From: Fomes fomentarius
Taxonomy: Eukaryota; Basidiomycota; Agaricomycetes; Polyporales; Polyporaceae
Reading direction: 5' to 3'
Assembly: GCA_022606135.1 (NCBI GenBank)
Contig: JABYQN010000004.1
Span: 1,054,001 to 1,118,000, forward strand
Length of the DNA stretch: 64,000 nucleotides
The notes beneath the pieces were generated by a model, which had not been told where the DNA came from, did no database searches, and was given only the letters and a program-made list of their open reading frames with translations. Shown piece by piece: positions 35,130 through 46,313 of the stretch; position 1 is the first letter of the stretch; the number at the start of each line of letters is the position of its first letter. The translations under genes and the position numbers were made by a program.

Positions 35130-37523
35130 TCAAGGTAGCGCCAGAAATCGTTGGAGGAGCTGCCGGAACCGCGGCGTGCCCAGGCCAGTGACGGGGTCCC
35201 ACCCACGCGCGGTGGGGAACCCGTCCGTCCCACAGCCAGGGTTCGACCCGTTCTTGATATCGTTGAACGCGCTCGCGAACATGTGCGAGTAGATCTAGGC
35301 AGGCCAACGACAAGGCGCGTCAGCACAACCGTTCCTTCCACCAACACCACCGCACACCCTTCTTCCGCTTCCACACATATCATGGCAAGGGAGGAAAATG
35401 AGAAGAATACTCACCGCAGGGTTGATCCACCCGACAGGGTTCTTGCCCGCCGCGAGACGCGCATCGTTGATCGCGACAATCATAGCTGCGACGATGGGCG
35501 TCGACGCAGACGTGCCGCCGCTCAGCGTCAGGTTCTTGTCGATCACCACCGCGGTGGGGAACCCGTTCGCGGACAGATCCGGCACTCCACGCCCGGTGCG
35601 GTTGAACACGTCGGGGCCGAGGTCGGGGCGAAGTGCTTGAGGTACCTGCCCACGACGCGGTTCTGGAACCGCGGTCGGGGAAGACGTTGGAGAAACCACC
35701 TCCGGAGCCGAAGCGCGTTGGAGCGCTCTCGGGTCATGGACCTGTATATGGAGGAAGGTTAGAGATATGGAGACGGAGACGGAGACGGAGAGAGGGGGAG
35801 TGTCTGCTGAACGTACACTCTTGCCAGGGTCGACCTGAGTTGCGCCGACTGCAGTGACATATGGGCAGGTCGCAGGGAAGTTGGGGAGGAAGTTGCCTTC
35901 GCCGACGACGGTACTGCCGTTGGCAGCGAGACAGAGATTCTCTGCGTTGGATGCGACGCCGTTGTCTCCAGACGCGTAAAGGAAGGTCATGCCCATGAGA
36001 CCGAGCTGTGCGCGGTAAGGGGTTAGCCGAGCCCACGCAGGAAAAGTGCATATATGCGTACCTTGCCGTATTCGGTGCACTGGCGCTGCATATAGAAGTC
36101 GGGGAAGACCTCCGCGCCGGCGTAAGAGAGGGAGTAGACGAACGCAGGGGCTTGTTACCGCAGTCCTCCTTCGTGTCGTCGAACACGAAGTCGAAGTCGG
36201 GGTCGTCGCCGCCATCGAAGTTGCAAAACGTGTCCGGGGTGGTGGTGTCGATAGCATCGAGGAGCAAGTTAAACGAGCCACCTGCAAGCGCAGAATGAGA
36301 TACATGACGACGAGATAGAGAATCTCGTATATGTATATGGACACTTACTGCCGCCGACCTGGTAGAGCTTGACCTCCTGCTGCTTGCCGAGCAGACCCAT
36401 GATGAGCTGGAAGTCCAGGTTCGACTCTCCGATCAGGTTGGGATCCGTCTCAGAAGCGTTGATTACACCTCCATCGATGCTGACGAGTGTTGGCACAGTG
36501 CCAACCAGCTCGGGGGCAAACTTCTGGAAGAACAACTGCAGGTCATCCGGGTTCAGCGTCTGGTCGGCAAGCTCCACTGCACAAAGCTATGGTCAGACCG
36601 CTCAGGTCGCACAAGAGAGCTGAAATAGTACTCACCGACACCAACTGTATTCTTGTCCGTCGCAGTCAGGTTGGGATAGAAGTCATACAGAGCCCGGAAG
36701 CAGTCAAGTACGGCCTGTGTGTCGCAATGGTCCGTATCGTTGAACATGTCCTGTTGAAACGACGGGAAGCATTCAGCATTCGTATCAATCATCGCCGCCG
36801 CTGTCTATTCTTAGCATTGAAACAACATACCTTCCAGGGCACCGTCTGCTTCGGCGGGCCGTTAGGCTTGTACATGTGGCCCTTGTCGCTACTATCAGCA
36901 GCCGGCGTGGCGGCGCGGGCACTGCTACGCTTCGCAATCTGCGCCCCGAGCTGCACGCCGCCAAACTCGACCGTCGGCGTGATCAAGTCGACGTGGGCGG
37001 TGATGTGCTCCGGCAGGTGGTAGCCGCGGTGGCACCCGACGTGCTCGACGCCGCTGTCCGCGTGCTTGTAGACATAGTACTCCGCCGCGAGGAGCCGCTC
37101 CGCCTCGGAGACGCTGACGTTCAGGTGCACGTACCCGCCATCCTTGCTCAACCGGAAGCGAGACATCTCCATACCATCGTCGACCAGCCATGAGTGGACG
37201 GCATCAATGGACTCCTTGGATGGTCGGAAGGTCTTCGCCACACGCGACGCAGTCCAGAGCTGGCCATAGTTGGGCGAAGAGGGATCGGCGACGTCGAACA
37301 GGTACCCATCAAGGTTCTCGAGGTTGGACTGGCGGAGCGCGATGCTGAGCGGGACGATCACGTCGGGGTCCGCGCGGCGGTGGAGTGTCCACCCGCTCGG
37401 GAGGGCATTGCGGCGTTCGTGGAGGACGCGGCGAGAGAGCCTTGGTGGTGAAGATGCGCCCGCGAAGGTCGCGATGGCGCTTGTGAGAGAGATGAATAGA
37501 CTTAACGGAAGAACAACCATCAT
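35130..37523 (-). CDS. Secreted sedolisin (S53, tripeptidyl-peptidase type) with three apparent frameshifts
   Basis: An acid serine-carboxyl peptidase. Two ATGs at 37520-37523 open a signal peptide (MMVVLPLSLFISLTSAIATF). The pro-domain (DVIVPLSIALRQSNLENLDG, YGQLWTASRVAKTFRPS) and mature enzyme follow. The catalytic Glu and Asp are in GESNLDFQLIMGLLG. The oxyanion Asp region is ASGDNGVASN, and the nucleophile Ser is in LSGGTSASTPIVAAM. The C-terminus IYSHMFASAFNDIKNG and GWDPVTGLGTPRFRQLLQ carries the calcium site; stop TGA 35130-35132. Reading through conserved blocks needs one extra C at three C4 runs (G4 on the plus strand: 36147-36150, 35677-35680, 35625-35628). Either the assembly has errors or the gene is a fresh pseudogene. 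Ser, Glu and Asp codons themselves are intact. Confidence 0.85.
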
Positions 37524-38989
37524 AAACGTGAAGGCAAGAGCGGAGCTGCGAGCTACAAGAAACCTAAGGCCACCCGGGAGAAAGAAGAGGAAGGGGAGAG
37601 GGTGGAAGAAGGGAGACGAGGACGAGTGGGAGGACGCCCTGGAGGCATACTTATATCGACATCCCGAGCGGGAGGGGCGAGTACAGAGCGTGTACGGAAG
37701 CACCGCCGCATGGGCGAGATATCTCCTGCTATAGGCTGCTAAGACTGAGAGAGTCCAGTATGTGGTCAATCAGCGAGATGCCCGAGCGACGGCAAGCGAT
37801 GATTCTCCCCGGCTCCTAGTAGGAAAATGCGTGGCCTAGCATTACTGCGTTCCAGCTTGCACAGCCCAGGGGAGGGTGCCATTTGGCCGCCTCCAGGCTC
37901 CGTCCCTCTAGGTTCTTTACCTAGGGTCGAACAGCGCTCACCAGTGACAGCTGTATCACCGCTTCCATAGCCACACTCCGGGGCGTAAACAGGCGAAATA
38001 CGACTGTAGCCTGAGCGGAACTTTCACAGCTTGAGCAGAACGCGCCGACATTCTTGTTGTCAACTGACTAGTAGCATCTACTGAGTGTGTTAGCACAACG
38101 CCGACGGGAGAAACACAAACACGCGCTCACCTCGACCCCTGTATCGGTATTCATCGTTTGACCGGAGAAGACGTCTGACAGATGGAAGTAGCAAGCAGAC
38201 GTACTACTAGATCGAGCGGCCGGAAAGATCCTTTCGAGCGTCATCGCCGTCGGGCATCCTGGTCGAAATCCGACACAAATAGTGACAGAACATGCCACCA
38301 CAGCGCCCTCGGACAAGCCGGATATGCAGATTCGCGGTATGGGCTCTAGCAATGGTAACCGGTACCGCCACGATATGGTGACCTCCAATAACACCAAACC
38401 TCACTGCCTTACTTATGGGTGAGTCACAGAGCAGAGATCTCCATTAGGTATCGTGAGTGGCAGCTATTTTCGCGTTCGTAGTGTAAGGTACAATGAAGCG
38501 TTTAGGGTGTGAGGGTAAGTGCTTAGTGGACATAGACTATATAAGAGAGAACAAGGTTGAAGAGCGCTAATCCAGGTACGGGAAGCGCCAGGTGAGGCCC
38601 AATCATACAGACCTATGCGCAGTTATAGAAGCTCCACGAAGGGATAGGTCCAGTAAACCTATTACCATCAAAAGCATTGAACGCCTCTCCATTAATCAAT
38701 TCAGGCTTTCTGATGCTTGTGGACATACTTAACCCAGAGGATTTCGTGACCAAGCAAGCTCCCCGTTCTCAACGTTTCTGGGTGAAAGGGGGCGTCTGTT
38801 CCAGTGGCAAGCCGTTGTCGTTCAAGTTGAATGTATTGAGAACTACAGTGCATGTATAGTGTGGGTACAACAGTGGAGAAATATCCGGAATTTAACATGG
38901 ATATCATGTGGCAGCGCTGTGAAGATAGACTCGGAGTTGGATCGACAGCGAATTGTAGGAGTCCTTTAGCATATGGCGGAAAGTGAAGC
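37524..38989. other. Long intergenic region, no supported gene
   Basis: About 1.5 kb between the sedolisin start and the stop of the coiled-coil gene. The small ORFs at 38068-38397 and 38677-38859 have no domain or splice logic. No repeats or mobile-element traces were recognised. Confidence 0.45.
37650..37657 (-). promoter_or_regulatory. Candidate TATA box of the sedolisin gene
   Basis: GATATAAG on the minus strand lies about 130 bp upstream of the start at 37523. The spacing is slightly long but plausible with a leader. Confidence 0.35.
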
Positions 38990-40462
38990 TCACGCCTTGC
39001 CAGTAAGCTGTCTCACTTTGGCCTCACGTTCGCGCTGGAGAAAAGTGAGTAAGGAGTGTTACTCTCAGAGATAAGTGACTCACGTCGTCAACGGCCTTCT
39101 GAGCCCTCAACCATTCAACCTCACGGTTCTTCTCTTGGAGCATTTCCGTAGTCTCGCGAGCTTGGTTGCGGGAAGCGTCACGCGCATCCTCTTGTGCCCG
39201 AAGGTCCGCCTGAGCACGCTCGTACTTCGCGCGCGCAGCGAAGAACTCCAGCTCGTTCTTATGGAAGTCGCGCAGCGCCTTGGAGTACGCGGTGTACGCC
39301 TTGCCCTCCTCCTAAAGATGGAGTTGTCAGAAGAGTTGTCAGAAATCGCAACACCCGGATGAGAACCCGATATACCTTCACTGCGACCTTTTGCATCTTC
39401 TGTAAGTCGGCGAGCTCCTTCAGGGCCTCGTCGAGAGCCTGCTTCTCCGCCTTGCCCTCAGCCTTAATGATCTTCGCAACCTTCTTACCCTCCTTGACTG
39501 TGAAGGTCATAACAAGTCAGCTCTGACACAGAGGGCTTCCGGAGCGAATTCCCCTCACCCTGATTCTTGGAAAGCTTGACCTTCTGCTTCTCGGTCAAAG
39601 CTAGCTCGGCGCTGCGACTCCGATTTTGGAAGGTCTCGTCAAGCACAACGCTCGAGGCGGGGCCTACCGTGCCCGCGCCGCTCGCGAAGCTCCCTCCGCC
39701 TAAGCTGATCCTTCTCCTCCTCAACGTGCTCTTCTCTGCCCCAGTCGGCGTCGTCCTGATACTCGATCGGTCTTCACGTTCCAACAGGCTCGGCCTGAGG
39801 CCGGTCGAACGGAACGAGCGCAGCGACGAAGCACGCTTAAACGAATTCCCATCCCGCCTGGCTGTGCTTTCGTCTCCTTCGCCGTCCACGAGCGAGCGAT
39901 GGGGGCGCACGTCATGGGGAGACTCGGTCCAGAGGATCGGGATGGGTTCCATGGTGCTGCTGCGCTTGGACTGTCGGGACTGCGAACGTGGAGCGTTCGA
40001 ACCTGAGCCGTATCCCGAGTCGGTGACGGCGGAAGACAAGCGTCGGTGGGAAACCTTTGGATGGTGACCGTCGTCGCCTTCAGCGTCGTCGATGTCTTGA
40101 ACGATTTCTTCATTGCCGTCGACAGGACTCATGCGGACAATGGGGTCGCGCGGGAGTCCAAGGCCGACTGAGGGTTTACGATTGAGAGGGGCTGTGCTGT
40201 CGTCATCGATGATATGTTCGACGAATGCGCTGCCATTGGGGCTGCTCTCTCCAGCGGGCCCCTCCCTCTCTTTCGACTCATCCTCCATGAACGCACCGGG
40301 CAACTCCTTGTCCTCGGGAGGAGACGCCTTGACGCCGAGGGAGGCGAGCTCGTTGCCGGCTGAGTTCGACTCACTCATCATGAGGGGCGCGTCGAAGAAA
40401 GCCGTCCGTTCACTGCCAGGTGTCGCCGCGTAGTCGATGTACGTCGCTGTACGGCTTGTCAT
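38990..40462 (-). CDS. Disordered/coiled-coil basidiomycete protein (Ncp1-like)
   Basis: The ATG at 40462 gives MTSRTATYIDYAATPGSERT. Residues 1-300 are Ser/Arg/Glu-rich with many possible phosphosites (RRLSSAVTDSGYGSGS, RQSKRSSTMEP, RRRRISLGGGSFASG). After an intron following LTEKQKVKLSKNQG, the C-terminus is a long charged helix: EGKKVAKIIKAEGKAEKQAL, RDFHKNELEFFAARAKYERA, REREAKVRQLTGKA, stop TGA 38990-38992. The helix has clear heptads and should form a coiled coil. From memory, similar basidiomycete proteins have been labelled DNA-binding protein Ncp1, but I cannot verify this and see no DNA-binding motif. A minus-strand TATA-like box (CTATATAA around 40569-40576 on the plus strand) lies about 110 bp upstream. 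Confidence 0.75.
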
Positions 40463-40568
40463 TTGGCTGATTTACTGGGTGATTGGGAGCAAAAGCGAGA
40501 GCGAGGAGATGGGAGGACAGCAGAAATATTCGTCAGGTTAGCGAACCAAGGAAGTAACAGGGGGGGGG

Positions 40569-40576
40569 CTATATAA
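40569..40576 (-). promoter_or_regulatory. Candidate TATA box of the coiled-coil gene
   Basis: CTATATAA on the plus strand reads TTATATAG on the minus strand, about 110 bp upstream of the ATG at 40462, next to a run of nine or more G. Confidence 0.4.
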
Positions 40577-40651
40577 TCCCTACCGAGCCCGGAGTATGTC
40601 ATTGGAGCGTGCGGTTGTGTCGCAGTTTTGATAGAGCCTACATGGGTCCTT

Positions 40652-40957
40652 TTAGCCGCATATGGAAGGCCACCTGCCTAACACGTGCATGACGTAGATC
40701 TCGTTGACCTCGTCGTGACGCACCCACCATCGCCCAAGATCGAGTCTCAACATCGGTTGTTCCCAATACGACCAATCCGCCCGGCTCGACCTCTCTTCCT
40801 GCAGTGATTGTTCCACAAACCAGTGTAGATCTAGACCGACCATCAGGTCAGCCCGTTCATCTTCGGTCACATGCGCTGGACGTACCGCAAACGCATGTTG
40901 TTCCACCCTGTCCCTCAGCACTTCATGTCCACAGTTCAGTGACGATGCAAGGCACAA
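40652..40957 (-). CDS. Doubtful small ORF
   Basis: A 101-codon ORF between two same-strand genes, with plausible amino-acid composition (VGLDLHWFVEQSLQEERSSR, LGRWWVRHDEVNEIYVMHVL). There is no recognised domain, no clear promoter and no partner exon. It could be the remains of a duplicated gene or chance. I list it only because the 560-bp spacer is otherwise empty. Confidence 0.25.
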   Translation of the reverse strand: MCLASSLNCGHEVLRDRVEQHAFAVRPAHVTEDERADLMVGLDLHWFVEQSLQEERSSRADWSYWEQPMLRLDLGRWWVRHDEVNEIYVMHVLGRWPSICG

Positions 40958-41021
40958 GCCGGAGATATCATAGCGATCCGTGTAGCGATAAAGAATAAAT
41001 TACTTCCCAAACGTTCGGGGC

Positions 41022-42533
41022 CTAATCAAATTCCCCAATGATTGCCCTCTCGTCCTCCGCCAGGACGACCTCCTGATCAACATACAACGCCTTGACTACT
41101 TCCCTTTCCGTCCATACTTTCTGGCCTGAGGCATCGCTCGAAGCGGGCGTGAGGGTGTAGGTCACCGACAGGGCAGACAGCGCACCGCCATATGCATGCG
41201 AGATACCTGGAATACAATGAGAACGCAACCCGAACTTTGAGGATGTGCAGGCAAGCTCACCAGTATCGATGATGATAATCTTCCCTCCGCATCTCGAGAC
41301 GACTTTCTGCAGCTGAGTCGCAAAGCAAGCCCATACGTGTAAGGCAAAACTATCGACGTACCTCAAAGTCAGGAGTGTGCCCCATCACCATCCTGCGCGT
41401 CCCTGTCCTTTTCAGCACATCATCGACCTCTTTGCACACCTTGTCCTCAGGGTCAAGAGCCCAACCGCGGTACCAGAGCGGTCCATCAGAGCTATACAGA
41501 CGTTGTTCTGCCACTGTCGCGCTTCGAGGTAGTCCAGGATATGGGTTGGGAGGATGAGGGGGAGGCTGTGTGCGGTGCTGGAGCTTGTACAGGAGCGACG
41601 ACGAGATCTCATTGATGCGTGAGGGGAAAGGCGTCAGATCAGGATAGGTAGGTGCGAGACCACCATGGACGAAAGAGATGGCAGCGTGCGAGAGCGGAGA
41701 GGAAGGGGACGACGAGGGGTCGTAATCCGTGTTGGGAGGACCGAGTGAAGGATGCAGAGGGAGGCGAGATGTGGTGGTGTAGTTGGCTGCCCAGCTGCGG
41801 CCAACGCGTCCGGTAGATAGCATCTTCTGTCGTGCTTCTACCGACCCAAAGGTCTTAATTTCCGATGGGTAAACATACCTAGAATGCGTGAGAGGCGGTC
41901 ACATTATATGAGGACGCAACATACCTCCAGTCGCCAATGATGTTCATCCACTCGTGGTTGCCGAGGTGCGACAGTACTATTCCACCAGCGGCTTGAGCTT
42001 GGTCCCGAAGCTTGTCCATCCAAAAGTATAGTTTGATGGTATCATCCCCTCTGAAAAAAGCGTCAACGGACAGCAAGTGCTGCAGGCATACAGACGAACC
42101 TGTCAATAATATCTCCAGTCTGTACGAAGATGTCTACTTGTCCAGACCAATCACCGTTCTCATCTACCACACCCGCCAGCTGCAAGACTTGCTTCGCGTT
42201 CGGAAGGTCGCCATGGAGGTCGCCTACCGCGACTATTCTCCTGGTGAACTCTCCCTCGTGTTCGGTGCTGTGCGCGGCGGGAACGGGGTATTGTTCGCCT
42301 TCCTTGAGGCGTTGGTGGTCGATAAAATCGAGGGGATTGATAGGCTTCTGGTGCGACGCGTCGCAACCATCGTCATAGGCGTGCTGCGCATTCTCCAGGT
42401 CGGGGTGAACGGCAAGCGGCCAGGAGAGCGGCAGGCTGGCGACAAGATCGAAGACCGGAATGAAGGACCGACAGACCCAGAGGACGCCAAAGACAGGAAC
42501 AAGAACAGCGAGGACAGAGAGGAGACGAGGCAT
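41022..42533 (-). CDS. PPP-type calcineurin-like metallophosphatase (Shewanella-like phosphatase group)
   Basis: A metallophosphoesterase of the PPP superfamily. The metal-binding motifs are all present: VAVGDLHGD, TGDIIDRGDDTIK, SHLGNHEWMN, SFVHGGLAPTY and MVMGHTPDFE. An unusual Pro-rich insert (QHRTQPPPHPPNPYPG) lies between the HGG and GHTP motifs. The N-terminus from the ATG at 42533 is hydrophobic (MPRLLSVLAVLVPVFGVLWV), either a signal anchor or a secretory signal, so it acts in or at the secretory pathway. An upstream in-frame ATG at 42626 would add 31 residues ahead of the anchor and is less likely. The end is LAEDERAIIGEFD. Introns are few and short. Organisation (single domain, N-terminal hydrophobic stretch) resembles Shewanella-like protein phosphatases of fungi and plants; substrate unknown. 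Confidence 0.87.
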
Positions 42534-42890
42534 TGCACTATCTGTGCTGCATGCGTAACGGGTAGCCTCAGTGGATTGAATGGAGAGAACGACCAACGAC
42601 ACGACACGGGCGACACGAAATCGCATCCCCAGGCCGCTTATTTACATCAGCCAGTGTGAGCGGAGCGCCCATCACTGGCACTTTACCCCGGACTATGCAG
42701 AGAGACGCCGGGAGAAGCGAGTGAGAGCTGAGAATCGCACCCAGACAAGGCTACATACCAACGACCAGCACGCAGCTCGTCAGCTGTCTTCCCTTCCTTC
42801 TCCCACTCCCTCTTTTCCCCCGCATGCCTGCCTGCTCAACTCGTCTCTGACCACGACAAAGGTCCAGCAAGCAGCCCCCGCCTAGCGACA
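42534..42890. promoter_or_regulatory. Divergent promoter, phosphatase and aspartic peptidase
   Basis: 357 bp between divergent ATGs, with a CT-rich stretch (about 42790-42825) ahead of the aspartic-peptidase start. No TATA box was found. Confidence 0.45.
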
Positions 42891-45694
42891 TGCTGCCCTT
42901 GTTCCTCATCCTCTCCGTCCTTGCCTTCTTCGACGGCTGCTATGCCATCGCTCCTGCCCCGCGCTGGAGGCCTGACCTGCGCAAGAAGAGCCCGGGGCTT
43001 GAGAGAAACAGTAGACTTCGTGTCCGCGACGTCGCAGACGGCAATGCGACTGATGTCCCTCCCTTGTCCAACTCGACTATTGTCCCAATAGCTTTCGCCT
43101 CGGACAAACAGTGAGTATCCCCTCCCCCTTCGCATCGGTCATAGCGGCGAACACGGCGGCTGGACAGCGGACCTAATGCGCATGCCTCAGGATGTACTAC
43201 GCATTGTCAACTGTCGGGGATGTCAGCCTACGCCTCGCCTTGGACACGGCGTCCGCAGACCTCTGGGTCGTATCCTCGGACTGTAAGACGGGCGCGTGCA
43301 ACCTCCCCAAATACCCCCTCTCTTTCGAGAGCTCGACATTTGTTTCCGTCAACTCAAACTCGACGCCCTTCGACGTTCACTACGCGGACGGAACAGGTGC
43401 GCCGGATCCCACATATCATGATGTCATGTCTATTTCCCTACTTCCTTACCTCTTCTTTCCCAGGTGCGGAAGGGTTTGTCGCGCGAGAGTCGATATCCAT
43501 TGGTAATATCACCGTGCCCAATCAAGCCTTTGGTGAGTGTTGAGACTGTCATTGTTCGTCGAGTTGTTTGCAGTGCTCTTCGCGCTCCTTCGTGCGAAGA
43601 GCGGACTATTGTGCTGCGGACGAGTTCAGCTAGCACTGAGCTATTTTTGCAATCCATTATTGGGAAGTTCTCGAACCCCCTCATTCCTGTCCGTGAAGGC
43701 ACCGTGCACAATCCCAGCTATTGGGAGGTCATGTCGAGATACTGCTGCTACAACGCGATATGTCCCCGACTGGGATCACTTGGGCTGTGCCACGCGCGGT
43801 TTTTCTCAATTGCCAAAAGCTCGTTGCGGCTCGCATCGCCGACATGACAGTGGCGGCCTGCTAATGACGACCGCTGACACTTCATCTTCTGGGCAGGCTT
43901 GGCCCAGGACTCCAACGTAACTTTCAGTGATCAGGTTAGCGGCGTTCTTGGTCTAGGCTTCCCCAGGCTATCCTTCATCTCTAATACAGTTGTCAACGGT
44001 GAGTTCATCTTCACTCCAAGTTTGCTACTCAGGTGCCAAACGTACTGAGGATGAATGACTCCCAGCGACGCCGTTCTTGGCGACACTCGCGCAAAACGGC
44101 CTCATCGACTACCCACTATTTGGCGTGAGTTTGACCCGGGACTCGAGCGGCAGCCTGACTTTTGGTGCCATCGACGGCTCCGTTGTGCTCAACAGGAGCG
44201 CGATCGAGTGGAACGAGGTCGTGCCGTTCGCGCCCTTCATCTCGGAGAGCGGTCACTCGGCAAGCTACCTGCAATGGACGGTGGTACTAGATTCGATCTC
44301 GGTAAGCGTTTGTGGCTCCCGGAAATGGACCGGACGCAGCCGGACGTTTGCATCTAACAACGGACCCACAACTCACGTCATGCTTTCATTCTGACAGGTT
44401 AACGGAACTGCGTTAACTCTGCAACCTACGTACCCCGAGCAGACTATGAATGCTTCGCTAGCGTTGATCGACGTGTACGTACCTGCTCCACCTCTGCGTA
44501 GAGGTTAATCCTCTCCATGCGTAGAAACGAGATGATTGACGTGCTCCACGGACTGCATTATGTGCCTGACAGAGGAACCGCTGGTATCTTTGGACCATAC
44601 CAAGATGTGGGTGCTGTCTACTGTTATATGGGCGTCTGCAGCGCCACACTAACATGAGGCTGGTTGGTGCAGGTTGCGCGGATTTTCTCTTCAATTAGCA
44701 GTGCACGCCTCGTGGATGATGGTATGTATCTGGAGTCGATGTCCTCAGTCGAATGCGATACTGAAGGATCATGGTAGCTACCGGACAGTATGTTGTCCCG
44801 TGCGACACGCAGGACACCATAGCGTTCAATTTCGGGTACGTCATCTTTACGGCTAGCTTGAGATAGCAAACTCAATATCATCATCATACAGGGGTCAGGA
44901 CTTCATCTTGCAACCGACGGACTACATCATCGGGCCTGCGTCCGGAAACCCGAACCTCTGCCTTGCTTGGCCTCGAGCAAATCCTCCTAGCTCGGATGGC
45001 ATCGACTGGCAGCTAGGTATACTGCTCATATCGTAATGAGCTCGGATTGTTGGCTCATTACACAACCCCTAGGCAACCCTTTCCTCAGGACCGTCTACTC
45101 CATATTCAAGTAAGCTCCGCACATCACTCTCGCAATCGTGTTACCTGACCCGACACCCGCAGCTTCGGTATCAACTCCAAGGAACCGCCCCTAATCGGCT
45201 TCTACCCGCTCTCAAACGCCACGAACCTGACAGAAACCCCAGAGTCCGTATCCGCCTTCCTCGCCTCTGTTTCCGCCACGGTCCCCACGACGCTCCCGAA
45301 CCACCTCGTCTCGACGCCCACGCTCAGCACGCCCACATACACGTTCAACGACTCCGTCACCGCCACCCCGGGCACGACCGTCAAATCCGGCCTCGCGACG
45401 AGCACGTACTCCGCGCTGCTCGCCTCGCGCCACCGGAACATATCCGCGATCCTGACCCTCACGCCCTCGCCAACAGTCGCTACCCTCATCCTGACCGACA
45501 CGAGCGGGCACACGCATACGTCGGTCTCGACTGCGTCCCAGCGGTCCATCACGCTTGGTGTGCCTGAGGGCTGGCTGGGTAATGCTGCCGCCCCGGCGTA
45601 CGCTGCGAGCATGGGCATGGGCATGGGCGTGCAGATGCAGATGACGATCATGGTGTGTATGACGCTCGGAGCCTTCGCGCACGCGCTCCTATAG
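42891..45694 (+). CDS. Secreted pepsin-family (A1) aspartic peptidase, probably membrane-anchored
   Basis: Signal peptide MLPLFLILSVLAFFDGCYAI, short propeptide, then a two-lobed A1 fold. The first active-site motif is LALDTASADLWVVSSDC (DTAS instead of DTGS). The flap is YADGTGAEGFVARESISIGN, followed by VSGVLGLGFPRLS. The second motif, spliced across an intron (44475-44572), reads ALIDVGTAGIFGPYQDV (DVGT instead of DTGT). Both catalytic aspartates remain. The C-terminal 130 residues are Ser/Thr-rich (TSTYSALLASRHRNISAILT) with several N-glycosylation sequons and end in a hydrophobic segment (MTIMVCMTLGAFAHALL), which suggests a GPI or transmembrane anchor at the cell surface. Stop TAG 45692-45694. 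About ten introns. Whether DTAS/DVGT still cleaves is uncertain. Confidence 0.87.
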
Positions 45695-46313
45695 CCATAG
45701 TATCAGTCCAGATTTTTTTTCGTAGTGTAGTATTTACCACCACTACCTCATCTCACCTCACGTGACCTCTACCTCAATGCCGACCTGACGCTGCACACGC
45801 ACACATACGACCTTCGCTTCCCATATATATATAATCACAATTGCGGACTTTGACTCTCGGACTTGATTCTGATACATACTCTTATTCTTACTGTGTGTAC
45901 ATACCTTTCGAGCTTTCGCGTTTTCTGCCTGTCTACATCCCGGCTCTCCGCAGAGACTCTCGTAGCATTTGTGTGACTAGCGCATGCGCATATATTGACC
46001 CTTTGACTTTGGATCCTCTTTGACTTGGGATCCTGTCGTTATTACTGTACGTAGCGAATAGCTTTATACTATAATTTATACTTCTCTCATCACCGCCACC
46101 GGAGTGGTATAATGCGCGCAGCCACCCGGGCCCCACCGGACGCGTCCCTTAGTATGCGCATGGCGAGAGTTAACACAGACTGGATTCGATTCTGAGCTTA
46201 TGAAGTGCGGCATACAGGAAGCTAAAAGCAGAAATCAAGATCACTTTAACAAACATCTACACTGTCATCTAGTTGGTACACTTGTGTAGCCTTCCGAAGT
46301 CTATTCGTTCCAA
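45695..46313. other. Convergent intergenic region
   Basis: 619 bp with an AT-rich patch (TATATATATAA at about 45824) between two stops. No gene. Confidence 0.4.

Noticed and set aside
40560..40570. The run of nine or more G as a functional G-quadruplex
   Set aside because: A single run without further G tracts nearby; more likely a homopolymer of no known role.
42012..42659. A 215-codon plus ORF
   Set aside because: Opposite strand of the metallophosphatase motifs GDLHGD and GDIIDRG.
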